Assembly: GCA_013399015.1 (NCBI GenBank)
Contig: VWZX01010089.1
Location: 813,311-877,310 of the forward strand
Reading direction: 5' to 3'
Length of the DNA: 64,000 nucleotides
Origin: Galbula dea
Taxonomy: Eukaryota; Chordata; Aves; Piciformes; Galbulidae
Below the pieces are notes generated by a model. That model saw only the letters and a program-made list of their open reading frames with translations. It did not search any database and was not told the origin of the DNA. Position 1 is the stretch's first letter, and the number at the start of each line of letters is the position of its first letter. The translations under genes were made by a program, and so were the position numbers. Positions 12,244 through 25,692 of this stretch are shown here, in pieces.

Positions 12244-15200
12244 GCAGGGCACCCATGTTGTGGTTGACAAACCAGGTGTCTCCTCCTGAAAACGTTTGCC
12301 ATGAGGAGTGTAACAAGTGTGATCCTTCCCCACCCCAAAAAACCCCAAAGATCCACTAATTGTAACTGTACCAGGATTTTGCTCATCTTGTTTTGCTGGA
12401 AAGGTGCAGAAATTTTTTGGCAGTGGGTTGATGCATAACTATGGGCTAAAACACAAAGACCTAAATCTCATGTGCTTCAGGCAGAATAAGAAAGTCTTTC
12501 TTCAGTGGAAGATTCTAATGGAAAAGAATCGGGAATGTGTTGATTTATTTTCCATTTATGTCTTTTTAATCTGCACCAGTTATTCCAATGGAACTTCTAT
12601 TGCCACAGCACTTTCGTGCTTGTTGATCTACTGGGGTGCGTAATAAAAATGTTGTGAGATATAGTGCAAGAGAAAGAACAATACTTTGAACTAAATGTGC
12701 TGTTAAATTAAAGTATTTCTTGAGCAGTGAAAAAGTCCTGGGGCTGTTCATGTCAGTGACATAAGGTAAGGCGTAGACTGAGTATTTTTTATTCTTTGCC
12801 CTTTTGAGGAACATAGCATGGTACTCAAATAAAAGCAAATAACCCTTTCTGACATCGCAGATGTTTGAAGATACCCAGCACAAAACCCAAACATAACCTC
12901 CTCCCTGCCACCCCTTACAATGGAAGGGGGGTTCCAATACTTAAAGGTGTCACATTTCTTTCATAACACCATTATGGGAAATCAGGTGACAATATCTCAA
13001 ACCTTGCCAGATTATCCCGGAAAGAAACATTCTCAACTGTTCAAAGAGCTTAATGTGCATTTTTAAATGAATCCCAGTGTATAATTTCCTAAAGGATAAG
13101 ATCCAATTCTATTTTGTGCTCTGAAGAATTCTATTAAACCTCTAGAGCACTTTGTGAAATGTGAAAATGTGGTTTGCTAAAGAGATAGCCTAGGTGGTCT
13201 GCAGTAAATTAACCAGTACTGCTGACTGTGGCCATTCTTGGGAGTTTGCTCCAAGGGATTTCTACACTTACAGTATAACACCATTTACCAGCTTCTAAAC
13301 TAGATTTGCCCTCTGGCTTCAAGTCAGCAGACCTTGGTGTAAAACATGGACAGAAATTAGTTTGACTAAGAGTTGCATTTCAAGACCAGAACAGTTGCTG
13401 TGTGTTACATACAACGAAGCCCAAACTATTATTTAAAATACTGTTGTTTTCCCTAGTGGATTTTATGTAGTTAAATTTTGGGCTGCTAAACTATGGTGGC
13501 TGCTGCCCTGCTTAGCTGTTGTTCCCTGTTTAGTAAATTACAATAGATTTCTCTCTGCCTTGCTTTGTAACAATTAACCTCAGAAAAGAGTTAATGCCAT
13601 TTGCATGGTAATGAGACATTCATCTGAGCGACACTGGGAGTTAAGCATGCTAATAAGTTTTTATGCAAACACCTGAGGGGTCAAGCACAACCATGGACTT
13701 GGATAAGAAAACCTTTTATTAAATGCAAATCACTTTTCTGGTAAATCCTAGGACAGAGAACTTGGTAGGACTCTAGCACAGCTTGCAAGAATGGAGTCGT
13801 TTAGGTTGTATTTTCAGATCCCCAGGCTGAGTAAGGAATATCCCCCCTGATTTATTTATATTTTGGTTTCCTACCAGCGTGGATAAAATCTTCACGATAG
13901 CATCAAAGGAGAGAAGTGCTACAGGAAGGCAGAGAGGAGAAAACAACAGTGTTGCCTTATCTTTCACAAACTTGCCACAGTTTCCTAGGATGCAGGAAGG
14001 CAGATAAGACACTGCTGCTGTAGAGCACAACAAAGGACGAATGTGTCACGTTTCCATCTTACCCACCTCTCTGGTTTTGCCAAGTGTATCGTTATGTAGG
14101 CAAATTTTCTAGTGAGCAGGCTATCAATTTTGGTCTCTATCTTGCACTAAAACTTCTTACATTTATTTAATCAATTCCCATTCCACACTCAAAAGAATTG
14201 GAGATCTTAGGACAACCAGTACCAAACATTACCAAGGGGACAACTGGCTGCCAAACATCTTTAGGACTAAAGGAGCAGAACCTCCTCAAAGGAAAGCAGA
14301 CTGCACAAGATGGAACAAAGGGAAGAAGGTGACTTTGATTCATTCAACTCTGGCAGAGCCCAGTGCAGGAGGCCTCTTACTCAGGAGAGGCTGTTAGCAG
14401 GACACACTGACTCATTCTGACAGCACAGTCAGTGTCAGGGGAGCGGATCTAGTTAGCAACAGGAGCAAAACACAGGCAGCCTTTTGCAGAGCTGGCCTCG
14501 TGCAAATCGTTAGAGGTTTTGATCCTGGGCTAGAATATAAGAATTTAAATATTCACAGGGTATAGTGGGCCTTGCTCTATCTTTATGACCAGGAGTTTAT
14601 AGAAAGGACTACAACATATGGATTATCTGCAGTAAGAGGAGACTACTTTGTTGAGACACAAAAAGTGCCTTTCATTTATTTCCATTGCCGCATGATGAGC
14701 TACTTTTGGGGAAAGTTTGGGTAGTGTATAATGTTACTACTCAAAGCCCAAAATCTAATCCAATAACAACACACAATGTAAAATGGATCAGATTGACACC
14801 TGGCACAGAATTACTTCAGTTCATTTAAACCAGATGAACCACCCTCACCTTGCTATATACATATACACCACAACCGTATGCTTCTCAAAGATCCCTTTCA
14901 CTGCAGAAGTTACTGCCACCTTTAATAGAATTAAGTATTTTTTATTTTGCTACTGACCTAGTTATGGCATGTAAAACATGCCAGTATGCCATAGTCTAAA
15001 ATTCAAGCCAGAAGATTGCAGAAAAACCTTACGAAGAGGGAAAGCTTTGCACAAGGAAGTACAAAGTTATGGCAAACTGGACCCCCAAAATGTATCTCAA
15101 CCGAAATCTAGTACTCCACTTCCTTTGAAAATTAACACAAGCTCTTGGGGATTAGCTCTGAATTGTCAGAGTTTATGCTAATCTGTGTGGAACACAAACA

Positions 15201-17045
15201 CAGTGGCATTTTGCAAACACAGGGTGAAATCCATAAAAGCATATTATAACTCAGGTAAGAGTCATGAAGGTATAATCGCCATCAGTATCTCCTATGAACC
15301 TCAAGTCTTCTTCCAAAACAGACTTGAAGCTTTACAAGGACAAGGAGGGGAACTCACTTGAAGTCTGTGGAGGGAACCAGAAAAATGTGGAAGCAACACA
15401 CTAACTAAAAGGAACAGGGAAAGGTGACACACAGGACATATGAGTTTCTAGGCCAGAAGCAGAAAAAGGAGGGGAAAAAAACGGGAAGCCTGAAAGTGTA
15501 TTGAAAGTGAAAGCTGCCTTAGAGGTGAGAATCACAGAGCAAAACACTTCAGGAAATAGTTTTCATTGACAAAACTTCTAGACTTTTGATAGGCAGTCTA
15601 CCAGTGTCTGGTTTCTTGCAATACCACTAGAAGTAAAGTAATGAAGGGATGGATACACAACACATTCAGTTTTTGAGGGAGCAAATCTCACTTCTGGAGC
15701 CAGAAAAGGATTTTTAGCCTATTTTTTTAAATTACACGGTAAAACACAACAAAGAGAAATTATAACATGGCAAAGCAGTGCAAATATTGAGGTTTTAGCC
15801 TTGTACTTAAGGGTTAGCAGTATGCACTAACAGACTAGATTCACAAATACATCAGCCTTGAGCTCTGCTGGTGACACTTAGACACCTAGAGTGTTCATGA
15901 AGCTTGTCCGTCCAAAACTCCTGCTCCACTGCTCAGATCTTTAAGTTACAGGAAGTTAACAAGCTCTCAGTGCTACAAAGAACCACTGCCCAAACATGTA
16001 CACATTCCTTGGGGTACCTTCAGGTTTGAAAACCTCAACTTACCATTCAAATCTCAACACAGTATTTCCTTTCAAGTCAAAGCTGGTAAAGAAACCAACA
16101 CAAACCTCGTAACACTGCTAAATTCACATCCTCATGTCTTAGATTCTCCAGAACATACTGCTGGAAGAAAACCACTACTAGTTATCTCCCTGTATCCAGT
16201 GCTTCTCCACTGGATCCTTTGTTAAATATTTTCAGGCAAAAATACTGAACAACTCTAGCTGCCTGAAATCTGCTGGCTGTCATCATCAGGAAACAGGCAT
16301 ATCTTCAGCTGAAGAACATCATGATGATTTTATTTGTTCTGTCACTTCTTTGTTGCATTTCAACACTAGGAACTATCAGTCTGCTAAGAGCTCAAACCAG
16401 GAAAAAAAAAAGAACAAAAACTAGAAAGGGGAGATATGGAGATCATTTTGTTGAAAGCATTTTTTTCCCCCCCTTGTAAGAACAATCAGCATCGTGTTGT
16501 CACTAGAAGGAGACCAGTCCTGTTAAAAATTCACAGTTGTGTAACATATTTAGCGAGGGAAAACAAACCCTTAACTGTAAGCAAACCCCCAAATTAATAA
16601 AAATAGAAAATACTATCACACAGGTCTTTACAGTAGAGTGACCCCTGGAACACCACTGACCCTCAGTACCTGTTTCCACTGACAACTGTTAGATCCATTT
16701 CCTTTCCAAGAATCTCCTCATTATTACATGAAAACTCTGACGCTCAGAAACAGCTTAGGAAGAGAATAGTCTTTTACTTTGCCAGGAAAGATTACAATGC
16801 ACAGGAAACACACAGAATGGTTTCAAACAAAGGTATTTCCCTTCAACTCCAGTCTAGCTTTTAAATATAACAATCTTCCTCTGGCTATATTGTCCTGGCC
16901 TGATTTCACTGGTCTTAAGGCTAAATAATGAAAGACTTTGAAGCTTAAGCCTACGTTTACTACCTTCTTTCGATTTTTTTTCCCTCCACAGTTTTGGAGT
17001 CAAAGACCAAAACCTTAAATAGCAATTTAGGAAATTTATATTTTA
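12244..17045. other. Unique intronic DNA before the exon
   Basis: Non-coding sequence with no recognised mobile element. An octamer motif ATTTGCAT lies at 13599-13606, with a second octamer-like ATGCAAA at 13663-13669; a regulatory role is only a guess. Open frames here are short and unrecognised. Confidence 0.45.
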
Positions 17046-17056
17046 TTCCATACCTC
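17046..17056 (-). other. MACROD2: Splice donor of the MACROD2 exon
   Basis: On the minus strand the exon ends AATGAG and is followed by GTATGG, a canonical GT donor with G at the last exon position. Reading on past it gives V-W-N-K-I and a stop within a few codons, which shows the coding part ends here. The family sequence would continue V-D-R from the next exon. Confidence 0.85.
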
Positions 17057-17127
17057 ATTGTGATTCTTGTTTAACCATTCCTTAACAGTGGTAAGGGCAA
17101 TAATAGCAGCAGGCTCATTTGGAAAAC
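17054..17127 (-). CDS. MACROD2: MACROD2 internal exon (macro-domain ADP-ribosyl hydrolase)
   Basis: Seen: read on the minus strand, a pyrimidine-rich tract ending in CTGTCTTTAG is followed by 74 bp that stay open, then by the donor GAG|GTATGG. The first two bases (GT) complete a glycine codon begun in the previous exon (phase 1). The other 72 bases give 24 codons starting FPNEPAAIIAL and ending NKNHNE, leaving phase 0. Known: the peptide closely matches human MACROD2 at about residues 191-215, just after the STGIY phosphate-binding loop, as I recall it. MACROD2 removes mono-ADP-ribose from acidic residues and hydrolyses O-acetyl-ADP-ribose. The exon covers the end of the ligand loop (G of YG) and the helix after it. 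MACROD1 has a different sequence here (roughly GYPCEAAAEI), so MACROD2 is the better fit. Differences from human are conservative (V to I, I to V) or on the likely helix surface. The exon length and phase break no frame, so it looks functional. The exons on either side are outside this window. Confidence 0.93.
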
Positions 17128-17165
17128 CTAAAGACAGAAGAAATGAGAGATAAATGAAATGCATA
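17128..17165 (-). other. MACROD2: Splice acceptor and polypyrimidine tract of the MACROD2 exon
   Basis: On the minus strand this reads as an almost uninterrupted run of T and C with few purines, ending in TTTAG directly before the exon. A TTCAT/TTTAT-type branch-point context lies about 25-30 bases upstream. It fixes the exon's 5' edge at 17127. Confidence 0.85.
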
Positions 17166-17360
17166 GACTTTTCAATACATAAGAAAAAAAATCTGGTGGG
17201 TAGGGCTTTTTTTTCATTTCTATTTTTGGGACTATTTTGGGATAACAGTTGCTCAACTCTCTTCTTCACAGATCTGTATAAAGGTTTTAAGTAACATCAA
17301 TTACTTTTTTCCAGCTAAAATAATTGAAAATACATCCAGTGATGTTTTATTGGGGTTTTT

Positions 17361-17376
17361 ATTATTATTATTATTG
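17361..17376 (+). repeat. (ATT)n microsatellite
   Basis: Five ATT units in a T-rich context, about 230 bp upstream of the MACROD2 acceptor in transcript orientation. Confidence 0.8.
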
Positions 17377-18224
17377 TTGGGTTTTTTAACTCTACTTAGG
17401 GAAGCTCCACTGCTCAAGAGAAGTACAAATAATAGAGAGCTATACATGTGTCATACTAGGCAGGCAACAATATAACATATATCACAGTAACAAATACTAG
17501 GCTTACATTTCATGGCATGCAAGAAAAATTCATACATTTCTTAAGACATAAGGGCTTCTTTCTTTAATCTATCTATCAGCAAAACTATACAATACTGTGA
17601 CCCCAAAGCCATAGGTCTTAGAAGGATAGAAATGTTTCTGTTAGAAATCTCCTAATTTATGATCTAAAATATAACAAACAACTTTGGAAATTAAGGAATT
17701 CATGAAGCATAAGCCTATGATGTTGCATGATATACTACCAATAGTAACTCCCCCCAGCACTAAACAATATCAGAAATCTTTCCAGGGATACAGACTTCTT
17801 GCTTTGATGGTCTATATCTATCAAATCTAAAGATGCTTTCATTACTTAGGCAGCCTTAATTTAATTTTCCTTTAAATTCCTAACTTGAGGGCAGCAAATC
17901 ATTGCTGTGTGGGTTTAAAAATAAACCCCCATAAACTGTATGAATAGCTCTCAGTAGGTTAGATTAATAGAACAGTCTTTGAAGAGGTGGAGCTGCAGGC
18001 AAAGTGTACAAACAAGCAATGGGGCTAGACAGAAGCAGACATGAAATTTGGCATACAGCTGTGCACATATAGACTTTTTTACATCATATATCACCCTCAC
18101 ACCATAAACTGAAATACAGACACTGCAAAAAATTAGGGGATGTGTCCAGCTTTTTGACCTGGCACATTATTCTCCAAACTATCTTCTTTGACCCTTTTTC
18201 AGAACTTGTGCACTGCTATATTAG

Positions 18225-18335
18225 AAGGGGGAAAAAAAAGGAGGGAAATAACAACAGAAAAAACTCAATCAAAAAAAGGAAGAAAAAAAAGAAAAAGAGG
18301 TGAAACCAAAAAAAAAAAAAATGAAAAAAAAGAAT
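18225..18335 (+). repeat. Purine-rich (A/G) low-complexity tract
   Basis: About 110 bases made almost only of A and G, with A runs of up to 14, broken by a few pyrimidines. It lies roughly 1.1 kb upstream of the exon acceptor in transcript orientation and appears as a pyrimidine-rich tract in the pre-mRNA. The lysine/glutamate-rich reading frame over it is an artefact of composition. Confidence 0.9.
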
Positions 18336-21300
18336 CCCTTCACCCTGAGTCATATCCCCACTACATAACTCCCTGGAACTGGACTCTGCAAGGATTTGTC
18401 CAGCAGCATGTATACTGTTCCAAAGTGAAAGATGACAAGTGGCCAGCAAGAGTAGCAAGTAAAGCAGTCACTCTTTGGGTAACACTGACATTTAGCATGT
18501 GCTTCCTCTGTGCACATTTCTCAATAAAGTATATTTTAAAGTTTTTTTTGAAGTATTTTTTTTTCCCCCCAGGTCCAAGATGGAAAAATTAGCTAAGATC
18601 CTACAAATGTTACTATGGATACTTCCACTGCTGCTGGGAAAATACATTGTGATGACATTTAATCATGCAGCTGATATCATCCAAGCATATTTCTTAGGAC
18701 ACAAACTAATGAACGCTAACGAAACCCAAAGCAGGGACTGCCAACAGGCTCATTTTCATCATATAAAATAAGACCTTCTACTCCAACTGGTAATAGCCCA
18801 CCTAACAATCTGGGACTTTAGAACATAGAAATCCTGCATCCTGAGTGTGGCAGAGCTGCCTGGACACACAATGAACTCCATGCAGAAGGACAAATGTGTA
18901 TTGCAGAAAACTGATATACTATTGTTTATGCACTGAATGGTTTATTTTCAGAACGATTCTCCCTCTGGCAAGATTAACTTCTCAGGCTTATTTTTCGCTC
19001 CTTTGCAGCAGGGTATTGCCCAAAACTGTGACAAAGCACTGGTGATTCGTATCAAAACTCTCCACAAATTGTACATTATTTAGAAAAGGGCTGCCATACT
19101 AACCAATCTTAAAGAGAAGCTTATCTAGAAAACTGGTGCTCAATTACTCCTGAGCAACCACAGCGTAAAGGAAATAGTTCAATAAGCAAAATAAAAAGCC
19201 TTGAATTCTGTGTATGATTTCAGAAAATAGCTTGAAATCCTCAGAAGCCTTTTATGATCAGTTAAAAGCAACCAAAAAGTAAAATCTAATTAAGTATCTC
19301 ACACCCATTTTTTGTGATTTTAATGAAAGGATTACCTTATTGGCTTCAGAGGGAAGCAGGATGGAATTTAGCCTCCTGTTCCATAGCCTGCACCAGCACA
19401 AAAGGCCCTGTGTCTCTGATTCCCAAACAGAATAACATTTTGGTTTATAGGACTGGCTTAGAGGGAAATAAAGTAAGAAGGGATCTTTCTAAACATCTTT
19501 CTGCATTGTTTTTATCTCCAAGCTCCATTTGTTTGCCATAACATTTCTGGTCTGTTCCCATCCCCCTTCCCCACTTTCTGTTCAGGGAAAAAGCAATCTC
19601 AGAGAGCACGTGGGAATCAAATTACTTGAGAGAAATGAGCTCGAGGAGCCTCACAGTTAACCGACTGCTAGAGCAGCAGCTCAGGCAATTCTGGCTAAAG
19701 GCTCAATTTCACAAAAGATAAAACAGGTAAAGTAATAAGAGTGACACTAGCCCATGTTACTGCAGCAAGTGCTCCTCCAGAATACTGAAAAGGACAAGGG
19801 AACAAAAAGGCAAAGAAGCATTAGCCATAAGGTCCAGGCAAGCGGTGCCTCCTCTGTAGGACTTCCCTGGGTTTATTTGGCTGGAGGAAAAGGGAGGGTT
19901 GGTGGGTGGTAACATCATGCAGAAGCATGTACCTACTCATGCACAGGCCTCTAGCTTGGACTGGGCTTCCTACATCCTCCAGCAGTAAACCCAAAATTTT
20001 GGCAACAAATCACACTATACCAGAAAAATGTGCAGGCTATCTTTGGTTCCTGAATTGCTGCTTCAGCAAGTGGCAATTTTACTGCTGCCCTTTGCATTTT
20101 GCAGTGCCCACTAATCATCGTGTCACCATCTATTACCAGGCTCCACTCCCAACCCCTTGAGTACAGCAAATCCTAGACAACAGCAGGCACCACCTCTTGT
20201 ACCCCTCTCAGTTCCAAGAGCCCTCCTTTAAAGCACAGTTTCCCCTTCCATTATTCTATTTATTCCTTGGAAAGCAACTGGTAAGAGCCAGAGTCCTCCT
20301 GTCTCATCAGCGTACAGAAAATGTGATGAATTCCCTGCTGTTAGACACTCTAGTGTAAATGCTCAGCCTTTTGTGCTTGGGGGAGTTAGCAGAGAAACAT
20401 TCACACTATTGTGAGTGTTTATGCCTAATTTGTCTGCACTGTATCTGAAAAATGCATACTAGAAGTTCTCCAGTGAAGAACAGTGCAACATGGGTTTTGG
20501 GAGATAAAATTAACAGAAATCTCTTTAAGGAACTTCAAAATTGTATGGAGATGCTGGTAGCTTTATCTGTCTCTTTTACTGTGCTCAATCCTAACATGCA
20601 ACCAGGTAATGCCACCTCCCCATGAAAAGTCCATTAACAAAACATAAGTACTAAATAATCAGCCTGTAATATGATATAGCTGACAATGATGATAACAGCT
20701 CCTATCAGTTAGGTTACCACCCTAACAAGCAAATGTCAATCCAGAAAAATCACTTCAGTAGCTGCAGGGGTAAATGTTATAATTTCTCAGTTTAAAGGAG
20801 ATGCCTAATGTTTTCTGTAAATCACCTCAGCCTGGTAAAAAACAAGTCTGCATCTTTTTTTGTTAGTGCAGCCCAAGTGCCAGACAGGTTTTTACTCATT
20901 TAAAATATGCTGCCTTCTCTATGGCTTCTGAAAGGCTCATCATAATCTTAATATTCTTATTTGCCAGTTTTAATAGTTTCATTTTGAAGCAAATCATGAA
21001 AAGAGCCAAATGCACATCAACATAAATACTCATTATGTGTTTCTCCTACTTTCTCAGGAAAATACTTAAACTGGCATGTTTGTGCATACATCAAGATGCA
21101 ACAGTTTGCAGACTGCTCCTGATTTCTAAAATCAAGCCCGAGTCCCATTGTTTAATCAACATGACTGTCAAAACATAGTAACTTCCACTTATTCAGTTTA
21201 TTTATTTGTCAATGGTGTTTAATAATATATAAAGATGCTCTCCAAAGAGTAGCTCAACAGTCACATTTTTCAGCTGTGGAAGTGTACTGAAATGTACTCC

Positions 21301-24004
21301 ACAGTCAGTATGACAGGGCACTTCCATCATGCATCAAGTATCTCAGCACGAGATGGGCTGGAAAATAAAGATGTTTCCCAGGTTTGTTTGTTTGGTTTTT
21401 AGAAGAAAAAAAGAAGGCACTAAGTGTTTATTCCACATGTGTTCTGAAACCCAGTATTACTACTGGTGCTACAAATGCTTTTTGAAACACAACAGACACA
21501 TGAATAACTATGCCTCATTATGGTCATGTGGGTTAAGGCTCCTTATTGACAAGACACTAATCATAACGCTTCAGCCTTATCGCTTTACGACAACAAAAGG
21601 AAACAAATGAGATGCACAGCCCAGCATGCCTGAGGTAGGGTTAACTCAATGCATTCACTTGTCCTTCAGCTGTAAAACTAGCAGGATAATCTTGCAACTG
21701 ATCCCATATAATCATCTTGTCAAAGATATATTTTAGAAGTCAAAATGAATTCACTCACGCTGGTTTGATTCCCATTACCATGGTAAGTCTGGCCTGTTTC
21801 GAAGCAGAGATGGCAGTATTCTACCAACAAGCTTGGGTTGTTCCCATCATTGAGCTTTTTCCCCCTCCACCTTTTTTTTTTAATAACCATGGTCACATGT
21901 GATGGGATAAACACGCTGACAAGTAGCTAGCTTGGCCACTTTTATGGACACTGGAAAGGAAATGCCCTCATTTGGATCAGCTGCATTGGAGGCTAAAGAG
22001 AAGGGCCATGAATCTTCTGCTAAGTAACCTACCTTGCCTTATTGAACTCACTCAGCCAGAGAAAACCTTATTTGCTGTCCACTCAAAAAGTACCTCTTAG
22101 AAAGACAGTGAAGTTAAGTACTGTGAAAAGCCAGTAACCTCTCTGGTACCCTAGTTACCCCAAGAAGCAAAGCTGCACATATTCACTGTATCCTTTATAG
22201 AGTGTGCTACAGTAATTAATTAATTAGCATGCATATAAAATGTCAAAGGAGAAAGAGAAAATCTCAAAATGCACAAACAAAACATTCTTCTGAAGAAATC
22301 ATTATTCATTTCTCAATTCCTCTCAAGCAAGGAACATGCCTTTTCATTTTCCTTGAGTGAGAAAAATGCAGCAGCAACAGAAAAATACATACAGTTCCTG
22401 AAGGATGATTGGCAATTGCACTGAACCACTGACATGATAAAGAGGCAGCTGGTAGAAGATGGTTAATAAAGAAACCTAAAATAAGCATCTAACAACTAAT
22501 GCAAGAAACAGAATGTCTCTGCTAGGATACAGTGACACAAAGCAGGTAGAGTATTGAAATTATGGAGAGCCCTTCTTCACCCACAGAAATGCTTTGGTAA
22601 CTTGATCCCTGGTGAAGTCAATCAGGGTCGATCCTGGCACCAGAGCACACCACAAACCTCACGCAAGTCAATGAAAGCAAGACCAGTTGCAGGCCAAGAT
22701 GCACCAGCTCTTTTGACAACAGGGCTGGCTCAGCCTTGGCTTGTCAGAAAAGGTTCCCAGAGTGCCCTCATTGCTGTGCTGACAGTGGTCTCTGGTCTGA
22801 TCAGCATGGCAACCCACCCTCACCGCCCAAAACTCAGTCGCTTTTACTGTACCAGCTGCAACTTTGGACTCAGCTCATGGCTGCAGTCAAAACAGGTCAC
22901 TTATAAGAAGGTGTCTAAGATGCAAGAAAAGACATCTGATTGCTGTTTCTCTGAAACACATGGTATCATACCATGCTTCACTTCACACTCTGCTACACTG
23001 AGATCATTGTTACCTGCCCCATAACTGTGTTAAAAGTGTCATCTCAAAGACATACACTGTTAATTATTTCAGTCATATAAGCAGATAGACACCTGCACTA
23101 ACAAGTCTTAGGATTCCACTGAATTAAAACTAGATTTCAACTTCACCAAGCTGTTTGATATTTATTAGCATTGGGAGGGAGGGAAGAAGGAAAAAAAAAA
23201 AGAAAGCTTACTGAAAACAAATTTACACTTGGATTGCTGAAGAGGAGCAGAGCATCCCTAAGAGTACCTTACTGCAGGAGGTATTATACTGAAATTCTGC
23301 AGGAGAGCTGCATATTTGCCAGAATTTCATTTTTTCTGCAGCAGCCAGAAGTCAAGATCTTGGTTTCATTTGTTTTCCACCATCTAGAGGGTATATGCTT
23401 GCTAGGAGACCACATCATGGATAAATGGGTTCTCTAACTGTCTTGTAAAAAAAAAAAAATACAGCAAAAGCAATACTCAGAGACTCTCTGAAAAGCAAAC
23501 TGCTTCATGGCTATGCTGTTTACTGTGCAGTGTGATGGAGCTTTTCTGTCTGTCAGGGTCTTTCTAATGCCCATGTGGAGCATTAAGGCTTCAAGCTGAA
23601 CATAATAGGGGAAACAGCAGAAAGATACCACCCCAGCACTGAAAGGGAAAAGATCTCACTGCTCTGGCAATTAGCTTTCTCACATGGTAAGAGAAAGTAG
23701 ATACAATGCAAATGCAAGTAAAATATGTACTTACACAATTACAAAGTCTACCTATGAGAGTGTATATGCAGTGCTTACATAAATTACACATCCATTTAGA
23801 CACATGGATGCAGCTGTTCCTGAGCTCAAGCATATCATTCTTCTTGAAAACACACTCCACAGCATATCCAGATTTGCTATTCCAGAAACAAGTGTTGTAG
23901 AGAGAAACACTAATTGAAAGAGGTTTCAAAGTGTACATGAGCTCCTTAATGCAGAGTATTTCATCTTGTACTTATCCATATGTGGTAAGCAAGTTGTTTT
24001 TTGG

Positions 24005-24028
24005 TTTTTTTTTTTTTTTTTTTTTTTT
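24005..24028 (+). repeat. Poly-T run, 24 bases
   Basis: An uninterrupted run of 24 T. It could be the reverse-strand poly-A tail of a decayed retroposed sequence, but no body of a retroposon is recognisable beside it. Confidence 0.9.
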
Positions 24029-24344
24029 AAGTGTGGCAACATAATACAGCAAAAGTAATCTGAAACAAAGTGCAAAGCACTAGCCAACTGTGAAATCTCC
24101 CATCATACAATGAGTTGAACAGCCATGGAATATTGGCTTCAGTGTACTTAACAATTCCAGCAAGGTTAAACATTTATTCTACCTGCTGATTTAAATAAAA
24201 ATGCCTTCTTGTTCTCAACTGAAGCAATGTGTAGGGAATCAATCCTAACCTTCCTGAAGTGCCTTGCTAATGCTGCAAGAAAGAACAAACATAGGCCCCC
24301 AACATCCACATACTCTGAATTCCACTTGAAGATGGCAGTCTTCC

Positions 24345-24390
24345 TAAAAAAACCCCAAACAAACAACAACAAAAACCAACAACCCCCCCT
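24345..24390 (+). repeat. A/C-rich low-complexity tract
   Basis: Mixed A and C runs of the AAACCCCAAACAAAC type. Similar tracts occur near 26871, 37119, 57211 and 58511. Confidence 0.75.
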
Positions 24391-25680
24391 AAGTGGTCCA
24401 ATGCAGTGATGCTTAACCTTTACTGACACTATCCTAGGCCCTCCTTGACACACACTGCCTCCAAGCATTGAAGGAAGCCTAAGCATCCAGAGATCTGCTG
24501 TTCAACAACAGGAATAAAGCAATGATCCTGGATCTCACAAAGCCCTGTTCCCTGTGGAAATGTATTTGCAATGGGATTGCAAGCTCCAGCTGAGGGCTTG
24601 CCTGAAGTTGAGATGTTCCTCATGTGCCTCTCCTTGCTGAATCCCTGATGTCTACTAATGCAGCTGCCACTACAGGCTGGGCAGGGACAAAAATTGCTGT
24701 GAGTGGCTCATTCTTCTTGCTGACAGGATTTTTGTGCAGACACTGGGAGCTGGGAAAGTGCACTGAAGCACAGCAGGTCGGGGTGGGGGCAGAGGAGAAG
24801 ACAGAGAGAGCACAGGACCTCTTGCTGCAAGATAGAGCGTAGGGTTTTGGGGAGGAATGTTGAATCTTCCATAGATACTATCAGGGCAGTTGGCTTCACT
24901 GGAGCTCTCAATATTTCAACCAGAACAGGCAGCACAAGGACTTGGGGAGACTCATGTATATCAGGGACATGAGGCAAGACAAGCTACCACAGCAAAATGA
25001 AGGGAGATGACAGTGTCTAAAGTTCACAGGAGTAAAACATACACAGGCAATGGACAAAACCAAAGTCACATAAAGAAAACAGACAGCCTTGCCAGCCCAG
25101 CACTATCCTTTAAATCACTTCCACCATATTCAATTGCTCTGACAGATGCAACCCAAAGACCTAGCTGCATTATCTAAAAACCAACAGAGTAGTTGGTGAA
25201 GGCCATAGGCATACATGAACAAACAAAACAAGCTGACATTATTTCTACTGAAGCACAGTTCTTATCTCCCCCTCAAAGGGAAATCCAAGATTTCCAAAGA
25301 GCACATAAAGAAAATCAGCTGAAACAAAATATACTTGATACCTTATGAAAAAAAAAAAAGGTGGAGAAATAAAGATGTTCTGGGTTTTTTTCCCACAAGG
25401 CTATAGGGCAGGGATTGGGTGAAAAAGCAAGATGCTGAGATACTGTGTGAGGCATATTTAAGCTACTTATGTTACTCTTTTAAACAAATACATTATTGAT
25501 TCTTGGTTTGTGTGTATTATTCACACTGTGGGGTTTTTTTTTTTCCATAAGCAGTGCTAAACCATACTACAGGGTGACACAGACCAGCAGCTATTGTGTT
25601 CAGAAAATATACAACAGCTAAATCTGAACTATTCCCACCTACTCTGGAGTTCAAAGATGCAAGCACATTCTGGAGGAATT

Positions 25681-25692
25681 GGGGGGGGGGGG
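25681..25692 (+). repeat. Poly-G run, 12 bases
   Basis: Twelve consecutive G bases. Long G runs are prone to length errors in sequencing and to replication slippage. Confidence 0.9.

Larger units (their letters stand above)
1..17053 (-). other. MACROD2: MACROD2 intron downstream of the exon (incomplete)
   Basis: About 17 kb lies on the 3' side of the exon in transcript orientation. The next expected coding stretch (VDRIIFCVFLE...) was not found on the minus strand, so the intron continues beyond base 1. Apart from a CpG-rich patch, a 17-bp minisatellite and short A/T runs, it is unremarkable AT-rich DNA. Notably, no recognisable CR1 copy lies in this part. Confidence 0.75.

Noticed and set aside
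11944..12386. Repetitive hydrophobic peptide (LHFVLCFI repeats) as a membrane protein
   Set aside because: It is the reverse translation of the 17-bp minisatellite.
17128..17269. Extension of the MACROD2 exon to the methionine at about 17269
   Set aside because: The sequence beyond 17127 is a polypyrimidine tract and acceptor; the extra residues do not resemble the macro domain.
22554..23024. Longest open frame in the window (156 codons, plus strand) as a possible gene
   Set aside because: No recognisable domain, low-complexity bias or signal sequence, no splice-site context, and the length is within chance for 64 kb on six frames.
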